A DNA stretch of 36,058 bases, from assembly GCA_913055795.1 (NCBI GenBank), contig CAJXLA010000018.1, positions 1-36,058 on the forward strand, read 5' to 3'. This DNA is from an uncultured Alcanivorax sp. GTDB lineage: Bacteria > Pseudomonadota > Gammaproteobacteria > Pseudomonadales > Alcanivoracaceae. This document shows, piece by piece, positions 25,306 to 33,729 of this stretch. Every line of letters starts with the position of its first letter. The stretch's first letter is position 1. Position numbers and translations under genes: made by a program. Below the pieces are notes generated by a model. The model saw only the letters and a list, made by a program, of their open reading frames with translations, ran no database searches and was not told the origin of the DNA.

Positions 25306-27489
25306 CTAAAACTCCAGTGCCAGCGAAAGCTGGTAATGGGTCCGATCCGCGTAGCGGTTCTCCTTGAACACCACGGGTTCATGTTCGAAATACTGCTGCA
25401 CGCGTCCTTCCACACGCAGCCGCGTGTCGCCCAGATCGCGGCGATGGGCGATCACGAGATCACCACGCTCATAGGGCAGCGGCACCGCCGAGCCACCCTC
25501 ACGGTTGTAGTCATGCGCCAGGTAATAGACGGTCGAAACCATCCACCGGCGATTGGGATCAAAGCGCCAGAGGAAACTGCCGCTGTCACGTGGCGACAAA
25601 CGTTCCTCGATATTGATCGAAGCCTCGTTGTGGACATGAGAGCTCGTCACACGCAGCAGATGATCCGGCACTGGACGCCAGCTCAACTGGGTCTCCCAGC
25701 CTTCCAGATCCACCCGTTCCCGGTCGTGCGCATTGAAGGTGAACGGATTGACCCCTCGACTCAGCAAATTGCGCAGGCGCTCCTCGAAAAAGCGGACATC
25801 CAGCTCCACGGTGCCGAAACGACCATAGTAGCCCAGCTCCCGTGACTCGATGCGCTCCGCTTCCAGATCACCCGGGGAGGTCTGGGTTGCGAAGAAACGC
25901 GGTGTAGTCCAGCCGAGCCATTTCTGCCTGTTCTGTTCGAACTCGGGCGTGAGATTGTCCGCCGTCAGATTGGTACGTGCCTCGGCCTCGTAGAGATCAC
26001 TGGTGCGCACCGCCTCGGAATACACCGCGCGCAGACTATGGCCCTGAGCCGGCTTGAGGATGAGCGCGCCGCGCGGATTGAAGAACTCGCCGTTGATATC
26101 ATCCTTTTCCCAGAAACCACCCAGGTTGAGCAGTACGGGGTCCGCCACCTCTACTTCCAGAGTGCCGAATGCGCGTTGACTGTAGTTCTCCGCCGTGCCC
26201 GAGAGGTAGGTTTCCGACTGCGCGCGATCATGGCGCAGATTTAGCCCCGTGACCAGCTTGATGCGATCGCCCCAGTGCAGGGTGTTTTCGATCTCCAGAT
26301 CATGACGTTTTTCCACCACGTCGAAGGTGAAATCACCGCAGAAAGTGCCGGCATTGGATCCGTCCAGTTCACTCAATTTATTCTGCAGTGCGGTTTCACC
26401 GGGATCGCCCAACGCGGCCACGGTGTCATCAATATTGCCCTTGCGGAGAAAAACCTCCCGCATTTGCCGGGTAAAGAAGATGGCGCCTGTAGCCGGTGCT
26501 GAAGTCGGGGTTACAGGATTGGCACAAAGATCCATTTTCTCCCGGCTGTCCGAGTACTGACTATAGGCGGACACCTTCAGGGAATGCCGGGGTGAGAAAT
26601 CGCGTTGCCAGCGGAGCTGGGCAAAGGCGTTTTCATTGCGCTGAACGGGGAAATCCCGGTAACGGGTAAACTCCAGAAAAGCATCATCCGGGGGACGTTG
26701 CAGGCTGGTACTGGAGCCGCCCGCAAAGAATTCGAGTTGATCGCGTGGTGACAGATCCCAGCCGGCACGCAGATTGGTCCGGTTCAGCGTTTTGTCGTCA
26801 CGATAGAGCTGATCATCGTTGTAGTCCGGGTCATAGCCGTCGTCATAACCGTGATCATGCTGCTGCTCCAGGGTAAAGCGCCAGGAGGCGTCCCCCCGGT
26901 CTCCACCACTGGTCAGGCGCTGATCGCTGACGCCGTTGTTGCCATGACGGGTTTCCACCGTGGTGGTGGAGACATCCCGGGCGTGTCTCGTAATGATGTT
27001 GATCACCCCGGAAAAGGCATTGGCGCCGTAGGACGCGGAGTTGGGCCCGCGGGTCACCTCGATACGGGCGACGTCCGCCACGGACACGGGCAGATCATTC
27101 CATACCACCCGGGCCAATCCGGGCTTGTACACCGAGCGGCCATCAATGAGCACCAGCATGCGCCGGTCGTCGCGCGCCATGGTGCCGTGGTAGCTCACCG
27201 TGGGCACATTGCCGTCCACCTTGACCGCGCTCATGCCCGGCACCAGCTTCATCAGATCATAGAGTTCACGCGCGCCGCTGGCCTCGATCATTTCCCGATC
27301 GATGACGGTGACACTGGCGGGCACTTCCGAACGCGGCTGGTCCAGACGCGCGGGCGTCAGTACCCGCGGAATCTCCCCGCCATCCATTGCACCCTGAACC
27401 TCCTGTTCCGAATCGTCCGTCTGCGCGTGCACAACCCCGGACAGCAGTCCCCCCAACACTGCGACAAGAATCCAGCGATACAAGATCAT
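25306..27489 (-). CDS. TonB-dependent outer-membrane receptor
   Basis: The product has 727 residues. A signal peptide (about 1-22, ending VVHA) is followed by a plug domain (about 50-165) with VPASVTVIDREMIEASGARELYDLMKLVPG, split here only for length, and RGPNSASYGANAFSGVINIIT, then a 22-strand-type beta-barrel ending in the aromatic C-terminal residue Phe (LSLALEF) needed for BAM-dependent assembly. A recognisable TonB box is not obvious at the N-terminus. Such receptors import siderophores, cobalamin, heme or other scarce ligands. No transport genes flank it; the next genes on the same strand are a binding protein and a hybrid kinase. The gap to that binding protein is 144 bp with no strong terminator, so cotranscription is possible. 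Confidence 0.93.
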   Translation of the reverse strand: MILYRWILVAVLGGLLSGVVHAQTDDSEQEVQGAMDGGEIPRVLTPARLDQPRSEVPASVTVIDREMIEASGARELYDLMKLVPGMSAVKVDGNVPTVSYHGTMARDDRRMLVLIDGRSVYKPGLARVVWNDLPVSVADVARIEVTRGPNSASYGANAFSGVINIITRHARDVSTTTVETRHGNNGVSDQRLTSGGDRGDASWRFTLEQQHDHGYDDGYDPDYNDDQLYRDDKTLNRTNLRAGWDLSPRDQLEFFAGGSSTSLQRPPDDAFLEFTRYRDFPVQRNENAFAQLRWQRDFSPRHSLKVSAYSQYSDSREKMDLCANPVTPTSAPATGAIFFTRQMREVFLRKGNIDDTVAALGDPGETALQNKLSELDGSNAGTFCGDFTFDVVEKRHDLEIENTLHWGDRIKLVTGLNLRHDRAQSETYLSGTAENYSQRAFGTLEVEVADPVLLNLGGFWEKDDINGEFFNPRGALILKPAQGHSLRAVYSEAVRTSDLYEAEARTNLTADNLTPEFEQNRQKWLGWTTPRFFATQTSPGDLEAERIESRELGYYGRFGTVELDVRFFEERLRNLLSRGVNPFTFNAHDRERVDLEGWETQLSWRPVPDHLLRVTSSHVHNEASINIEERLSPRDSGSFLWRFDPNRRWMVSTVYYLAHDYNREGGSAVPLPYERGDLVIAHRRDLGDTRLRVEGRVQQYFEHEPVVFKENRYADRTHYQLSLALEF

Positions 27490-27556
27490 CCCCCAAAAGA
27501 CTGATGGCTTTGCAACAGGATACCAGTCCCGGCACCAGCGGAAACAATCAGCCGAC

Positions 27557-27580
27557 GGGGTGTTTCCAGCAGCCTGCTAG
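27557..27580. repeat. Half copy of the palindromic repeat at the end of der
   Basis: The sequence here resembles the right arm of the repeats at 22262-22325 and 32215-32480 (GGGG, TTTCC, then CAGCCTGC), with small differences, and overlaps the der stop codon (27577-27579). No matching left arm is visible nearby. Confidence 0.5.
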
Positions 27581-28977
27581 CGTTTGACGTGGCGCATGAG
27601 TCTGCGGCGGCGGCGCAACTGGCGCGCGCTCAGGGGATTGGGCTTGTGGGCATAGGGGTTGTCGCCGCCGCGCAGTTCCACGCGCAGCGGTGTACCCTCC
27701 AGTTGCAACGCGTCCCGGAAACCGTTTTCCAGGTAACGCCGGTACGGACCAGGCACCGCCTCGGCCTGATTGCCATGCACCACGATGACCGGCGGGTTGG
27801 TGCCACCGGGATGGGCATAGCGCAGTTTGATCCGGTGGCGGCCCACCAGCGGCGGCTGATGAGCATCCACCAGCTGGCGCAGAATGCGGTTGAGCTGGTT
27901 CGTGCCCGCATCCGGAAACGCCGACACCCAGGCGCGGTGGATGGGCGGATAGAGATCGCCCACGCCGGTGCCGTGCAGCGCGGAAATGGGCTGGACATGC
28001 ACCCAGGGAACAAAATCCAGGCGCCGGTCGAGCTCCTTGTGATTCCACGCCTTCTGATCGGCACTGAGGCCGTCCCACTTGTTCACCGCCACCACCAGGG
28101 CGCGGCCCTCGTCGAGAATCATGCCCAGCAGGTGCAGGTCCTGATCGGTAATGCCCTCGCGGGCATCGACCACCAGAATGACCACCTGGGCCTGCTCCAC
28201 CGCCCGCAACGCCTGGATCACGGAAAACTTTTCCACCTTCTCGTGTACGCGGCCGCGCCGGCGCACACCGGCGGTGTCGATCAGGGTATAGGTTTCGCCC
28301 CGGCGCTCGTAACGCACCCGGATGGCGTCCCGGGTGGTCCCCGCTTCATCGTGGACCACTACCCGGTCCTCGCCCAGCAGGCGATTGACCAGAGTGGATT
28401 TGCCCACATTGGGCCGACCCAGCACCGCCATGCGGATACCCGCTTCTTCGGCGTCGTTTTCCGCGTCGCTTTCCGCGGGCAGTGCAGGAAAGTCGGCCGC
28501 CAGGGCTTCGGCGAGCTGCCGCGTCCCGCGGCCATGGGTGGCCGAAACGGGGTGCAGCCGGGTGAACCCCAGAGTAAAGAACTCCGCCAGAGCCACATCC
28601 TCGTCCAGGCCATCGGTCTTGTTCACGACCACATGAACGGGTTTATCCAGCTGGCGCAGATCATGCGCCAGCTGCTCATCGCCGGTGGTCAGGCCGGCCC
28701 GCCCATCCACCAGCCAGAGCACCAGATCCGCCTCGTCCACCGCCGCGCGTGCCTGCTCGCCCATGGGTCGGGCCACGCCGTCGTCCTCGCCCTCGCCCAT
28801 ACCGCCGGTATCCACCAGGGTACAGTCGCGGTCGGCCAGGCGCGCATGCCCGTACTGGCGATCCCGGGTCAACCCGGCATGATCCGCCACCAGGGCATCA
28901 CGGCTGCGCGTAAGCCGGTTGAAAAGGGTGGACTTGCCCACATTGGGCCGGCCCACCAGGGCGATGACAGGCGTCAT
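27577..28977 (-). CDS. der: Ribosome assembly GTPase Der (EngA)
   Basis: The product has 466 residues. Der has two tandem GTPase domains and a KH-like C-terminal domain and is essential for 50S subunit maturation. Each GTPase domain begins with GRPNVGKST (about 8-16 and 187-195); domain 1 has DTGGM and NKTDG, domain 2 has DTAGVRRRG and NKWDG. The KH-like part (about 360-440) includes the typical PPVIVVHGN and the C-terminus is rich in arginine. The start at 28977 overlaps the bamB stop (ATGA). It is the last gene of the rlmN-to-der cluster, and a half palindromic repeat covers its stop codon. Confidence 0.97.
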   Translation of the reverse strand: MTPVIALVGRPNVGKSTLFNRLTRSRDALVADHAGLTRDRQYGHARLADRDCTLVDTGGMGEGEDDGVARPMGEQARAAVDEADLVLWLVDGRAGLTTGDEQLAHDLRQLDKPVHVVVNKTDGLDEDVALAEFFTLGFTRLHPVSATHGRGTRQLAEALAADFPALPAESDAENDAEEAGIRMAVLGRPNVGKSTLVNRLLGEDRVVVHDEAGTTRDAIRVRYERRGETYTLIDTAGVRRRGRVHEKVEKFSVIQALRAVEQAQVVILVVDAREGITDQDLHLLGMILDEGRALVVAVNKWDGLSADQKAWNHKELDRRLDFVPWVHVQPISALHGTGVGDLYPPIHRAWVSAFPDAGTNQLNRILRQLVDAHQPPLVGRHRIKLRYAHPGGTNPPVIVVHGNQAEAVPGPYRRYLENGFRDALQLEGTPLRVELRGGDNPYAHKPNPLSARQLRRRRRLMRHVKR

Positions 28978-30116
28978 GAGGCGTCTTTCGGTTCCAGGCG
29001 ATAGGCGGCCAGGGCGCCATCCCGCCCCAGCACATACAGCATATCGTCGCGCACCACGGGAGCGCCGGCGAAGCCCGCGCCAGCATGGCGCCGGCGTGCC
29101 ACCGGCTTGCCGCTGGATGCATCGAGCCAGTGCAGATAGCCATCCTGATCGCCGGCCACCGGCAATTGTTGATGCACCACCACGCCCGCCAGACGGCGTC
29201 CGCGCAGCTTGTCCTGACGCCAGAGCGTATCCCCGGTGCGTTGCTGAATGGCGTGCACCCGGCTTTCGTCATCCGCGACAAAGAGTGCGCTTGACCCCAG
29301 GTCCATGACCACATGGGTGGACATGTCCCGTTTCCAGTAGGGGCGGCCATTGTTGAGATCCACTACGGCCAGTTTCCCCTGGAAGGTAGCGGCGAAAACG
29401 GCACCGTCGGCCACCACCAGATTGGCGTCGACATCCACCAGCCGGTCCAGCTCGGAGCGGCCCGTGGGCTCGGCCACCTGATGCTGCCAGGCCTGAACGC
29501 CGCCGGCGGATTGCAGCGCCACCAGCTGACCACTGGCGAAGGCGGCCAGAACCCGATCGTTTGCAATCACCGGCGCACTGGTGCCGCGCAGGGTCAGCAC
29601 GGGCACGGAGACATTGAAGCTCCAGCGCTGCTCGCCGGTGTCCGCGTTCAGCGAGACCAGCTGGCCGTCCAGGGTCTGAACCACCACCTGGTTGCCGTCG
29701 GTGGCCGGGGCGGCCAAAACTTCACTGCCCACGCGGGCGCGCCAGCGCTCGTCGCCGTTGTCGGCGGACAGCGCCACCACCTCGCCATCCCGGGTACCGA
29801 ACAGCACCATTCCGTAGGCCGCCTCCACGCCGCCCGCAATCCGATAATCCGTGGCCCGGCGCCAGCGCCGGTGGCCCTTGTCGCGGGCAAAGGCACTGAC
29901 ATGGCCCTCCACATCGGCGGCGAATACCGAGCGACCCGTGGCCGCCGGACGCAACTGCATCCGCGAATCAGCCACGCCGGCGCCGGCGTTCTTGCGCCAG
30001 ACCTGCTCAACCCGGTATTCGGCTTCGAATTCCGGCAGGGGGCTGGGTTCGATAATGTTGGGGTTCTTGCTACATGCGGTCAGAAAGAGGACCGCTACAA
30101 CCAGCAGCTTCCTCAC
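28974..30116 (-). CDS. bamB: Outer-membrane assembly lipoprotein BamB
   Basis: The product has 380 residues. A lipoprotein signal ends in the lipobox LTAC (Cys15), with Ser at +2 consistent with outer-membrane sorting. The rest is an eight-bladed beta-propeller of PQQ-like repeats, seen as recurring units such as VVALSADNGDERWRARVGS, LVSLNADTGEQRWSFN and LAVVDLNNGRPYWKRD. BamB helps BamA insert outer-membrane proteins. The gene overlaps yfgM at its start and der at its stop by ATGA, a tightly coupled trio with the usual gammaproteobacterial order. Confidence 0.95.
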   Translation of the reverse strand: MRKLLVVAVLFLTACSKNPNIIEPSPLPEFEAEYRVEQVWRKNAGAGVADSRMQLRPAATGRSVFAADVEGHVSAFARDKGHRRWRRATDYRIAGGVEAAYGMVLFGTRDGEVVALSADNGDERWRARVGSEVLAAPATDGNQVVVQTLDGQLVSLNADTGEQRWSFNVSVPVLTLRGTSAPVIANDRVLAAFASGQLVALQSAGGVQAWQHQVAEPTGRSELDRLVDVDANLVVADGAVFAATFQGKLAVVDLNNGRPYWKRDMSTHVVMDLGSSALFVADDESRVHAIQQRTGDTLWRQDKLRGRRLAGVVVHQQLPVAGDQDGYLHWLDASSGKPVARRRHAGAGFAGAPVVRDDMLYVLGRDGALAAYRLEPKDAS

Positions 30117-30766
30117 GATGCCGTCGCCAGATCATTGAGTTTCATTTCCACGCGATTGCGGTTGCGGTCCCCGGATTCCAGCACCTCCAGCGCCGACGAA
30201 TAGGCCTCGCGCGCACCTTCGCGATCATTCTGTGCCAGCCGCATATCCCCCTGGAGTTCCAGGGCGCGTCCACGCCAGGGCTCGGGCACCTTGTTGTTCA
30301 GCAGTTCCGCCACACGATCATGGCGTCCGCGCTCGAGCTCCACCCGGGCGAGGCGAATCCGGGCGACATGCCCCAGCGGGTCCTCGGCCGGGGATTCAAC
30401 CACCTTGTCCAGTTCCGCCGCGGCCGTTTCCAGATCCCCGTCCTGCACGGCCAGGCGCGCCAGCGTGAGTGCGGCGAAGTCGGCATAGATGGTGCCGTCA
30501 TGCTTGCTCATCAACGTGTCCGCGGCGCTCCGTACCTGCTCGAGGGACTGACCATTCCCCCCCGACAGGCCCGACAAGCCATTGGTCATGCGTTCATAGA
30601 CCACGGACGCACTGGCCGCGGTTTGTTGCTGATAGCTCTGCCATTGCTGCCAGCCCAGCACGGCAGCCACCGCCACGACCACGGATATCACGACCGATAC
30701 GCCGTTATCGCGCCACCACTGCTTGATCCGTTCCGCCTGTTCTTCGTCGGTTAAATCCTCGGCCAC
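30113..30766 (-). CDS. yfgM: YfgM-family inner-membrane TPR protein
   Basis: The product has 217 residues. A short cytoplasmic N-terminus (DEEQAERIKQWWRDNG) precedes one membrane helix (about 23-42), followed by a periplasmic domain of TPR-like helices (for example YADFAALTLARLAVQDGDLE and ALELQGDMRLAQNDREGARE). In E. coli YfgM associates with the SecYEG translocon and the chaperone PpiD and also restrains RcsB. The gene starts 60 bp after hisS and overlaps bamB by ATGA. Identification rests on both the sequence layout and the conserved place between hisS and bamB. Confidence 0.9.
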   Translation of the reverse strand: MAEDLTDEEQAERIKQWWRDNGVSVVISVVVAVAAVLGWQQWQSYQQQTAASASVVYERMTNGLSGLSGGNGQSLEQVRSAADTLMSKHDGTIYADFAALTLARLAVQDGDLETAAAELDKVVESPAEDPLGHVARIRLARVELERGRHDRVAELLNNKVPEPWRGRALELQGDMRLAQNDREGAREAYSSALEVLESGDRNRNRVEMKLNDLATAS

Positions 30767-30826
30767 GGGATTCTCCTTCTGTGCTTGGTGGTAAAAACGC
30801 TTCCGGCACTGCGCCGCCGCAAGCGA

Positions 30827-32110
30827 TTATCTCGTCTCGTCCTGCCGCGCCAGCCATTGCGACAGACGCGCGGGCAACTCCGCCAGCGCCACGCTTTGCT
30901 GTTCGCCACCGCCGCGCATGGGCTTGACCACGGCCTCGCTTCGTTCAAGCTCCGCTTCGCCCAGCATCAGCGCCAAGCGCGCGCCGCTCTTGTCCGCCTT
31001 CTTCATCTGGCTCTTGAAGCTGCCACCGCCGCAATGGCACAGGATACGCCGGCCCGGCAGGCCGGTGCGCAGTTCGTCCGCCAGCGTCAGCGCCCGGGCC
31101 CTGTGCTCCGGCGCCACGATATAGACATCCGGCACCGGTTCGCGTTCGCCGCCGTCCCGGCTGAGCAACCATACCAGCCGTTCCAGTCCCATGGCGAAGC
31201 CCACGGCCGGCGTGTCACGCCCGCCCAGCTGACTGGCCAGCCCGTCATAGCGACCACCGGCACAGACAGTGCCCTGAGCGCCCAGCGCATCCGTTACCCA
31301 CTCGAACACCGTCTTGCCATAATAATCCAGGCCGCGGACCAGCGACGAGTTGATACGGTATTCGATGCCCGCGGCATCCAGGATGGCGCGCAACTCGTGG
31401 AAATGCGCGCGCGCGGACTCACCCAGATAGTCCGCCAGCCTGGGCGCATCCTCGAGCACCTTCTGCGTATTCGCGTCCTTGCTGTCGAGAATGCGCAGCG
31501 GATTGCGCTCCAGCCGGCGCTGACTGTCGTCGTCCAGCTGTTCCCGATGGTCGGACAGATAGGCCACCAGGGCCTCGCGGTGACGCTGGCGGTCGTGGGC
31601 ATCGCCCAGGGAGTTCAGCTCCAGAGTGACCTCGTCTTCCAGCCCCAGGGCGCGCCAGAGCGCGGCCGTCATCAGAATGATCTCGGCATCGATGTCCGGG
31701 CCTTCCATGCCGAAGGCCTCCACGCCCATCTGGTGAAACTGACGGTAGCGGCCCGCCTGGGGCCGCTCGTGGCGGAACATCGGCCCCATGTACCACAACC
31801 GGGGCGTGGCGCCGTAAAAGAGATTGTGCTGTTCACCGGCGCGGACACAGCCGGCGGTCCCCTCCGGGCGCAGGGTGAGGCTGTCCCCATTGCGGTCTTC
31901 GAAGGTATACATTTCCTTTTCGACGATATCGGTGACCTCGCCGATGGAACGCTTGAACAGTTCAGTGGACTCGACCATGGGCAAACGGATTTCGCGGTAG
32001 CCATAGGCCTGGAGCACGGCCCGGGCGCGCTCTTCCAGCCACTGCCACACCGGGGTCTCGTCCGGCAGGATATCGTTCATGCCCCGGATGGAGGCGATTT
32101 TCTTCCCCAA
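30827..32110 (-). CDS. hisS: Histidyl-tRNA synthetase (TTG start)
   Basis: The product has 427 residues. The start is taken as TTG at 32110 because AAGGAG lies 6 bases upstream and the protein then begins (M)[15 protein letters not shown], the family's N-terminus; the frame remains open far upstream through repeat DNA and that part is not coding. Class II motifs are visible: motif 2 around [16 protein letters not shown], the His-specific [13 protein letters not shown] and AGGRYDGL, and motif 3 around GFAMGLERL. The C-terminal anticodon-binding domain begins near VPDVYIVAP. It charges tRNA-His. A 473-bp gap filled with inverted repeats separates it from ispG. Confidence 0.95.
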   Translation of the reverse strand: MGKKIASIRGMNDILPDETPVWQWLEERARAVLQAYGYREIRLPMVESTELFKRSIGEVTDIVEKEMYTFEDRNGDSLTLRPEGTAGCVRAGEQHNLFYGATPRLWYMGPMFRHERPQAGRYRQFHQMGVEAFGMEGPDIDAEIILMTAALWRALGLEDEVTLELNSLGDAHDRQRHREALVAYLSDHREQLDDDSQRRLERNPLRILDSKDANTQKVLEDAPRLADYLGESARAHFHELRAILDAAGIEYRINSSLVRGLDYYGKTVFEWVTDALGAQGTVCAGGRYDGLASQLGGRDTPAVGFAMGLERLVWLLSRDGGEREPVPDVYIVAPEHRARALTLADELRTGLPGRRILCHCGGGSFKSQMKKADKSGARLALMLGEAELERSEAVVKPMRGGGEQQSVALAELPARLSQWLARQDETR

Positions 32111-32214
32111 AGCTGACTCCTTGATCAGCGGTTTCCAGCCTGGATGAATCCGGATTCTAGACGAAGGTGGCCCGTCAGCGCTCGCCGCCGTTGTCCGTTG
32201 ACCGGCTCCCTTCC
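32111..32214 (-). other. Leader region of hisS with a dyad
   Basis: This stretch lies between the hisS start and the palindromic repeat. It holds the hisS ribosome binding site (32117-32122) and a perfect 12-bp palindrome GAATCCGGATTC (32146-32157) overlapping a TAGAAT -10-like hexamer on the minus strand. No good -35 pairs with it. It may hold a hisS promoter. Confidence 0.4.
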
Positions 32215-32480
32215 TGGCAGGCTGTTGAAAAACCCTTTGCGTGCTCAGCGTGGCCCCCAGCGTGCGGCCGGTGTGCCTGGTTGCGACGGACAGGGTGATT
32301 CCCTTTCCGAGCGACTCAGTCCGCAGATGGGCGCTTGGCGCCGCGCCCCGCCGGGCTTTCAGGCTGGCCCGCACGCATCGTTGCCCTTTTCGACGGGAAA
32401 GGCCCCGCCTTCAAAAAGGCGCCTCGATCGCGCACCAGCCTGAAAGCCTGAGCGCGCAAGGGGTTTCCAACAGCCTGCCA
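32215..32480. repeat. Expanded palindromic repeat with nested inverted repeats
   Basis: The outer arms (TGGCAGGCTGTTG from 32215; CAACAGCCTGCCA ending at 32480) and inner AACCCTTTGCG/GCGCAAGGGG match the compact copy at 22262-22325. Here the centre is enlarged by about 200 bp and holds a 14-bp perfect inverted repeat (32354-32367 with 32435-32448) and a GCCTT/AAGGC hairpin (32406-32421). No transposase is encoded. It could be a MITE-like element or a structured leader of hisS. Confidence 0.75.
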
Positions 32481-32585
32481 GTGTTCCGTCCGGGTAATTC
32501 GTTAATTTTCTGCATGAATCTGCGCGCCTTGCTCTCAACGCGCTTGGGAGCTCAGAAAATTAACGAATTACCCGGACGGGACACT
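32480..32585. repeat. 33-bp-arm inverted repeat at the ispG stop
   Basis: Arms 32480-32512 and 32553-32585 are inverted copies with one mismatch (a G-T type pair, at 32485/32580), around a 40-bp centre that has its own GCGCG/CGCGC pair. The arms are AT-rich in the middle (AATTCGTTAATTTT), unlike the surrounding DNA. The right arm overlaps the first two bases of the ispG stop codon complement (32584-32586). No ORF of note is inside. Confidence 0.85.
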
Positions 32586-33711
32586 AGTCGCGCAGGATAA
32601 TCCCCTGGTCCTCGTCGCGCTCGCGTTCGGCGCGTTTGGCCCGGGCGCGCTCACGCGCCATCTGCTCGAGTTCATCCAGCAGGTTATCGGCGGTGATATG
32701 GTGGCTCTTCTCGCCGTCCACATAGGAGAGATTGTTGGGCGTACCCCCGGTGAGCCCGATATCCGCTTCTTTCGCCTCCCCCGGGCCGTTCACCAGGCAG
32801 CCGATCACCGCCATGTCGACGGACTCGTTGACGTCCTCGAGCCGCGCTTCCAGCTCGTTAACGGTGCTGATCACATCGAAGTTCTGACGCGAGCAGCTGG
32901 GGCACGCAATCAGGTTCACCCCTTTCTTGCGCAGGCCCAGACTCTTGAGGATGTCGAAGCCCACGCGCACTTCCTCCACCGGGTCGGCGGCCAGCGAAAT
33001 CCGGATGGTGTCGCCAATGCCTTCCATGAGCAGGTTACCCAGGGCGATGGAGGATTTGACCGTGCCGGAGCGGAACACGCCCGCCTCGGTCACGCCCAGA
33101 TGCAAAGGCTGCTCGATCTGATCCGCGATGCCGCGATAGGCGGCCACGGTCATGAAAACACTGGAGGCCTTCAGGCTCATCTTGAAATCCGGGAAATCAT
33201 GCCGGTCGAGAATCTCGACATGGCGCAACGCCGACTCCACCATGGCGTCCGCATTGGGTTCGCCGTACTTGCGCTGCAGATCCTTTTCCAGCGAACCGGC
33301 GTTGACGCCCACGCGGATGGGAACGCCGTAATCCTTCGCCGCCTGGATCACCGCCCGCTCACGATCCTCGCGGCCGATGTTGCCCGGATTGATACGCAGA
33401 CAATCCACGCCCTTCTTCGCCACCTCGATGGCCACCTTGTAGTCGTAGTGAATATCGGCTACCAGGGGCGCATCCACCTGTGCGCGGATCCTGGCGAACG
33501 CCTCGGCGGCATCCATGTCCGGCACGGATACCCGCACGATATCCACTCCGGCCTGTTCCAGTTGCCGGATCTGGTCCACCGTGGCCTGCACATCGCAGGT
33601 ATCGGTATTGGTCATGGTCTGGACACTGATGGGGGCATCGCCGCCCACGGGTACCGAACCCACATGAATCTTGCGTGTAGGCCTGCGTTCAATGCTGATA
33701 TCGGGTTCCAT
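32584..33711 (-). CDS. ispG: 4-hydroxy-3-methylbut-2-enyl diphosphate synthase (IspG/GcpE)
   Basis: The product has 375 residues. IspG carries out the sixth step of the MEP isoprenoid pathway, reducing methylerythritol cyclodiphosphate to HMBPP. The TIM-barrel half has [11 protein letters not shown] and [11 protein letters not shown]; the C-terminal half has the [4Fe-4S] ligands Cys270 and Cys273 (ACPSCSRQ), Cys305 (GCLVNGPGE) and the nearby conserved Glu312. The C-terminal tail is charged ([17 protein letters not shown]). It is 18 bp after rodZ. Its TAG stop overlaps the arm of a 33-bp inverted repeat, so the tail may have been reshaped by that element. Confidence 0.96.
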   Translation of the reverse strand: MEPDISIERRPTRKIHVGSVPVGGDAPISVQTMTNTDTCDVQATVDQIRQLEQAGVDIVRVSVPDMDAAEAFARIRAQVDAPLVADIHYDYKVAIEVAKKGVDCLRINPGNIGREDRERAVIQAAKDYGVPIRVGVNAGSLEKDLQRKYGEPNADAMVESALRHVEILDRHDFPDFKMSLKASSVFMTVAAYRGIADQIEQPLHLGVTEAGVFRSGTVKSSIALGNLLMEGIGDTIRISLAADPVEEVRVGFDILKSLGLRKKGVNLIACPSCSRQNFDVISTVNELEARLEDVNESVDMAVIGCLVNGPGEAKEADIGLTGGTPNNLSYVDGEKSHHITADNLLDELEQMARERARAKRAERERDEDQGIILRD

Positions 33712-33729
33712 GCAGCCTCCTTCCGACGT

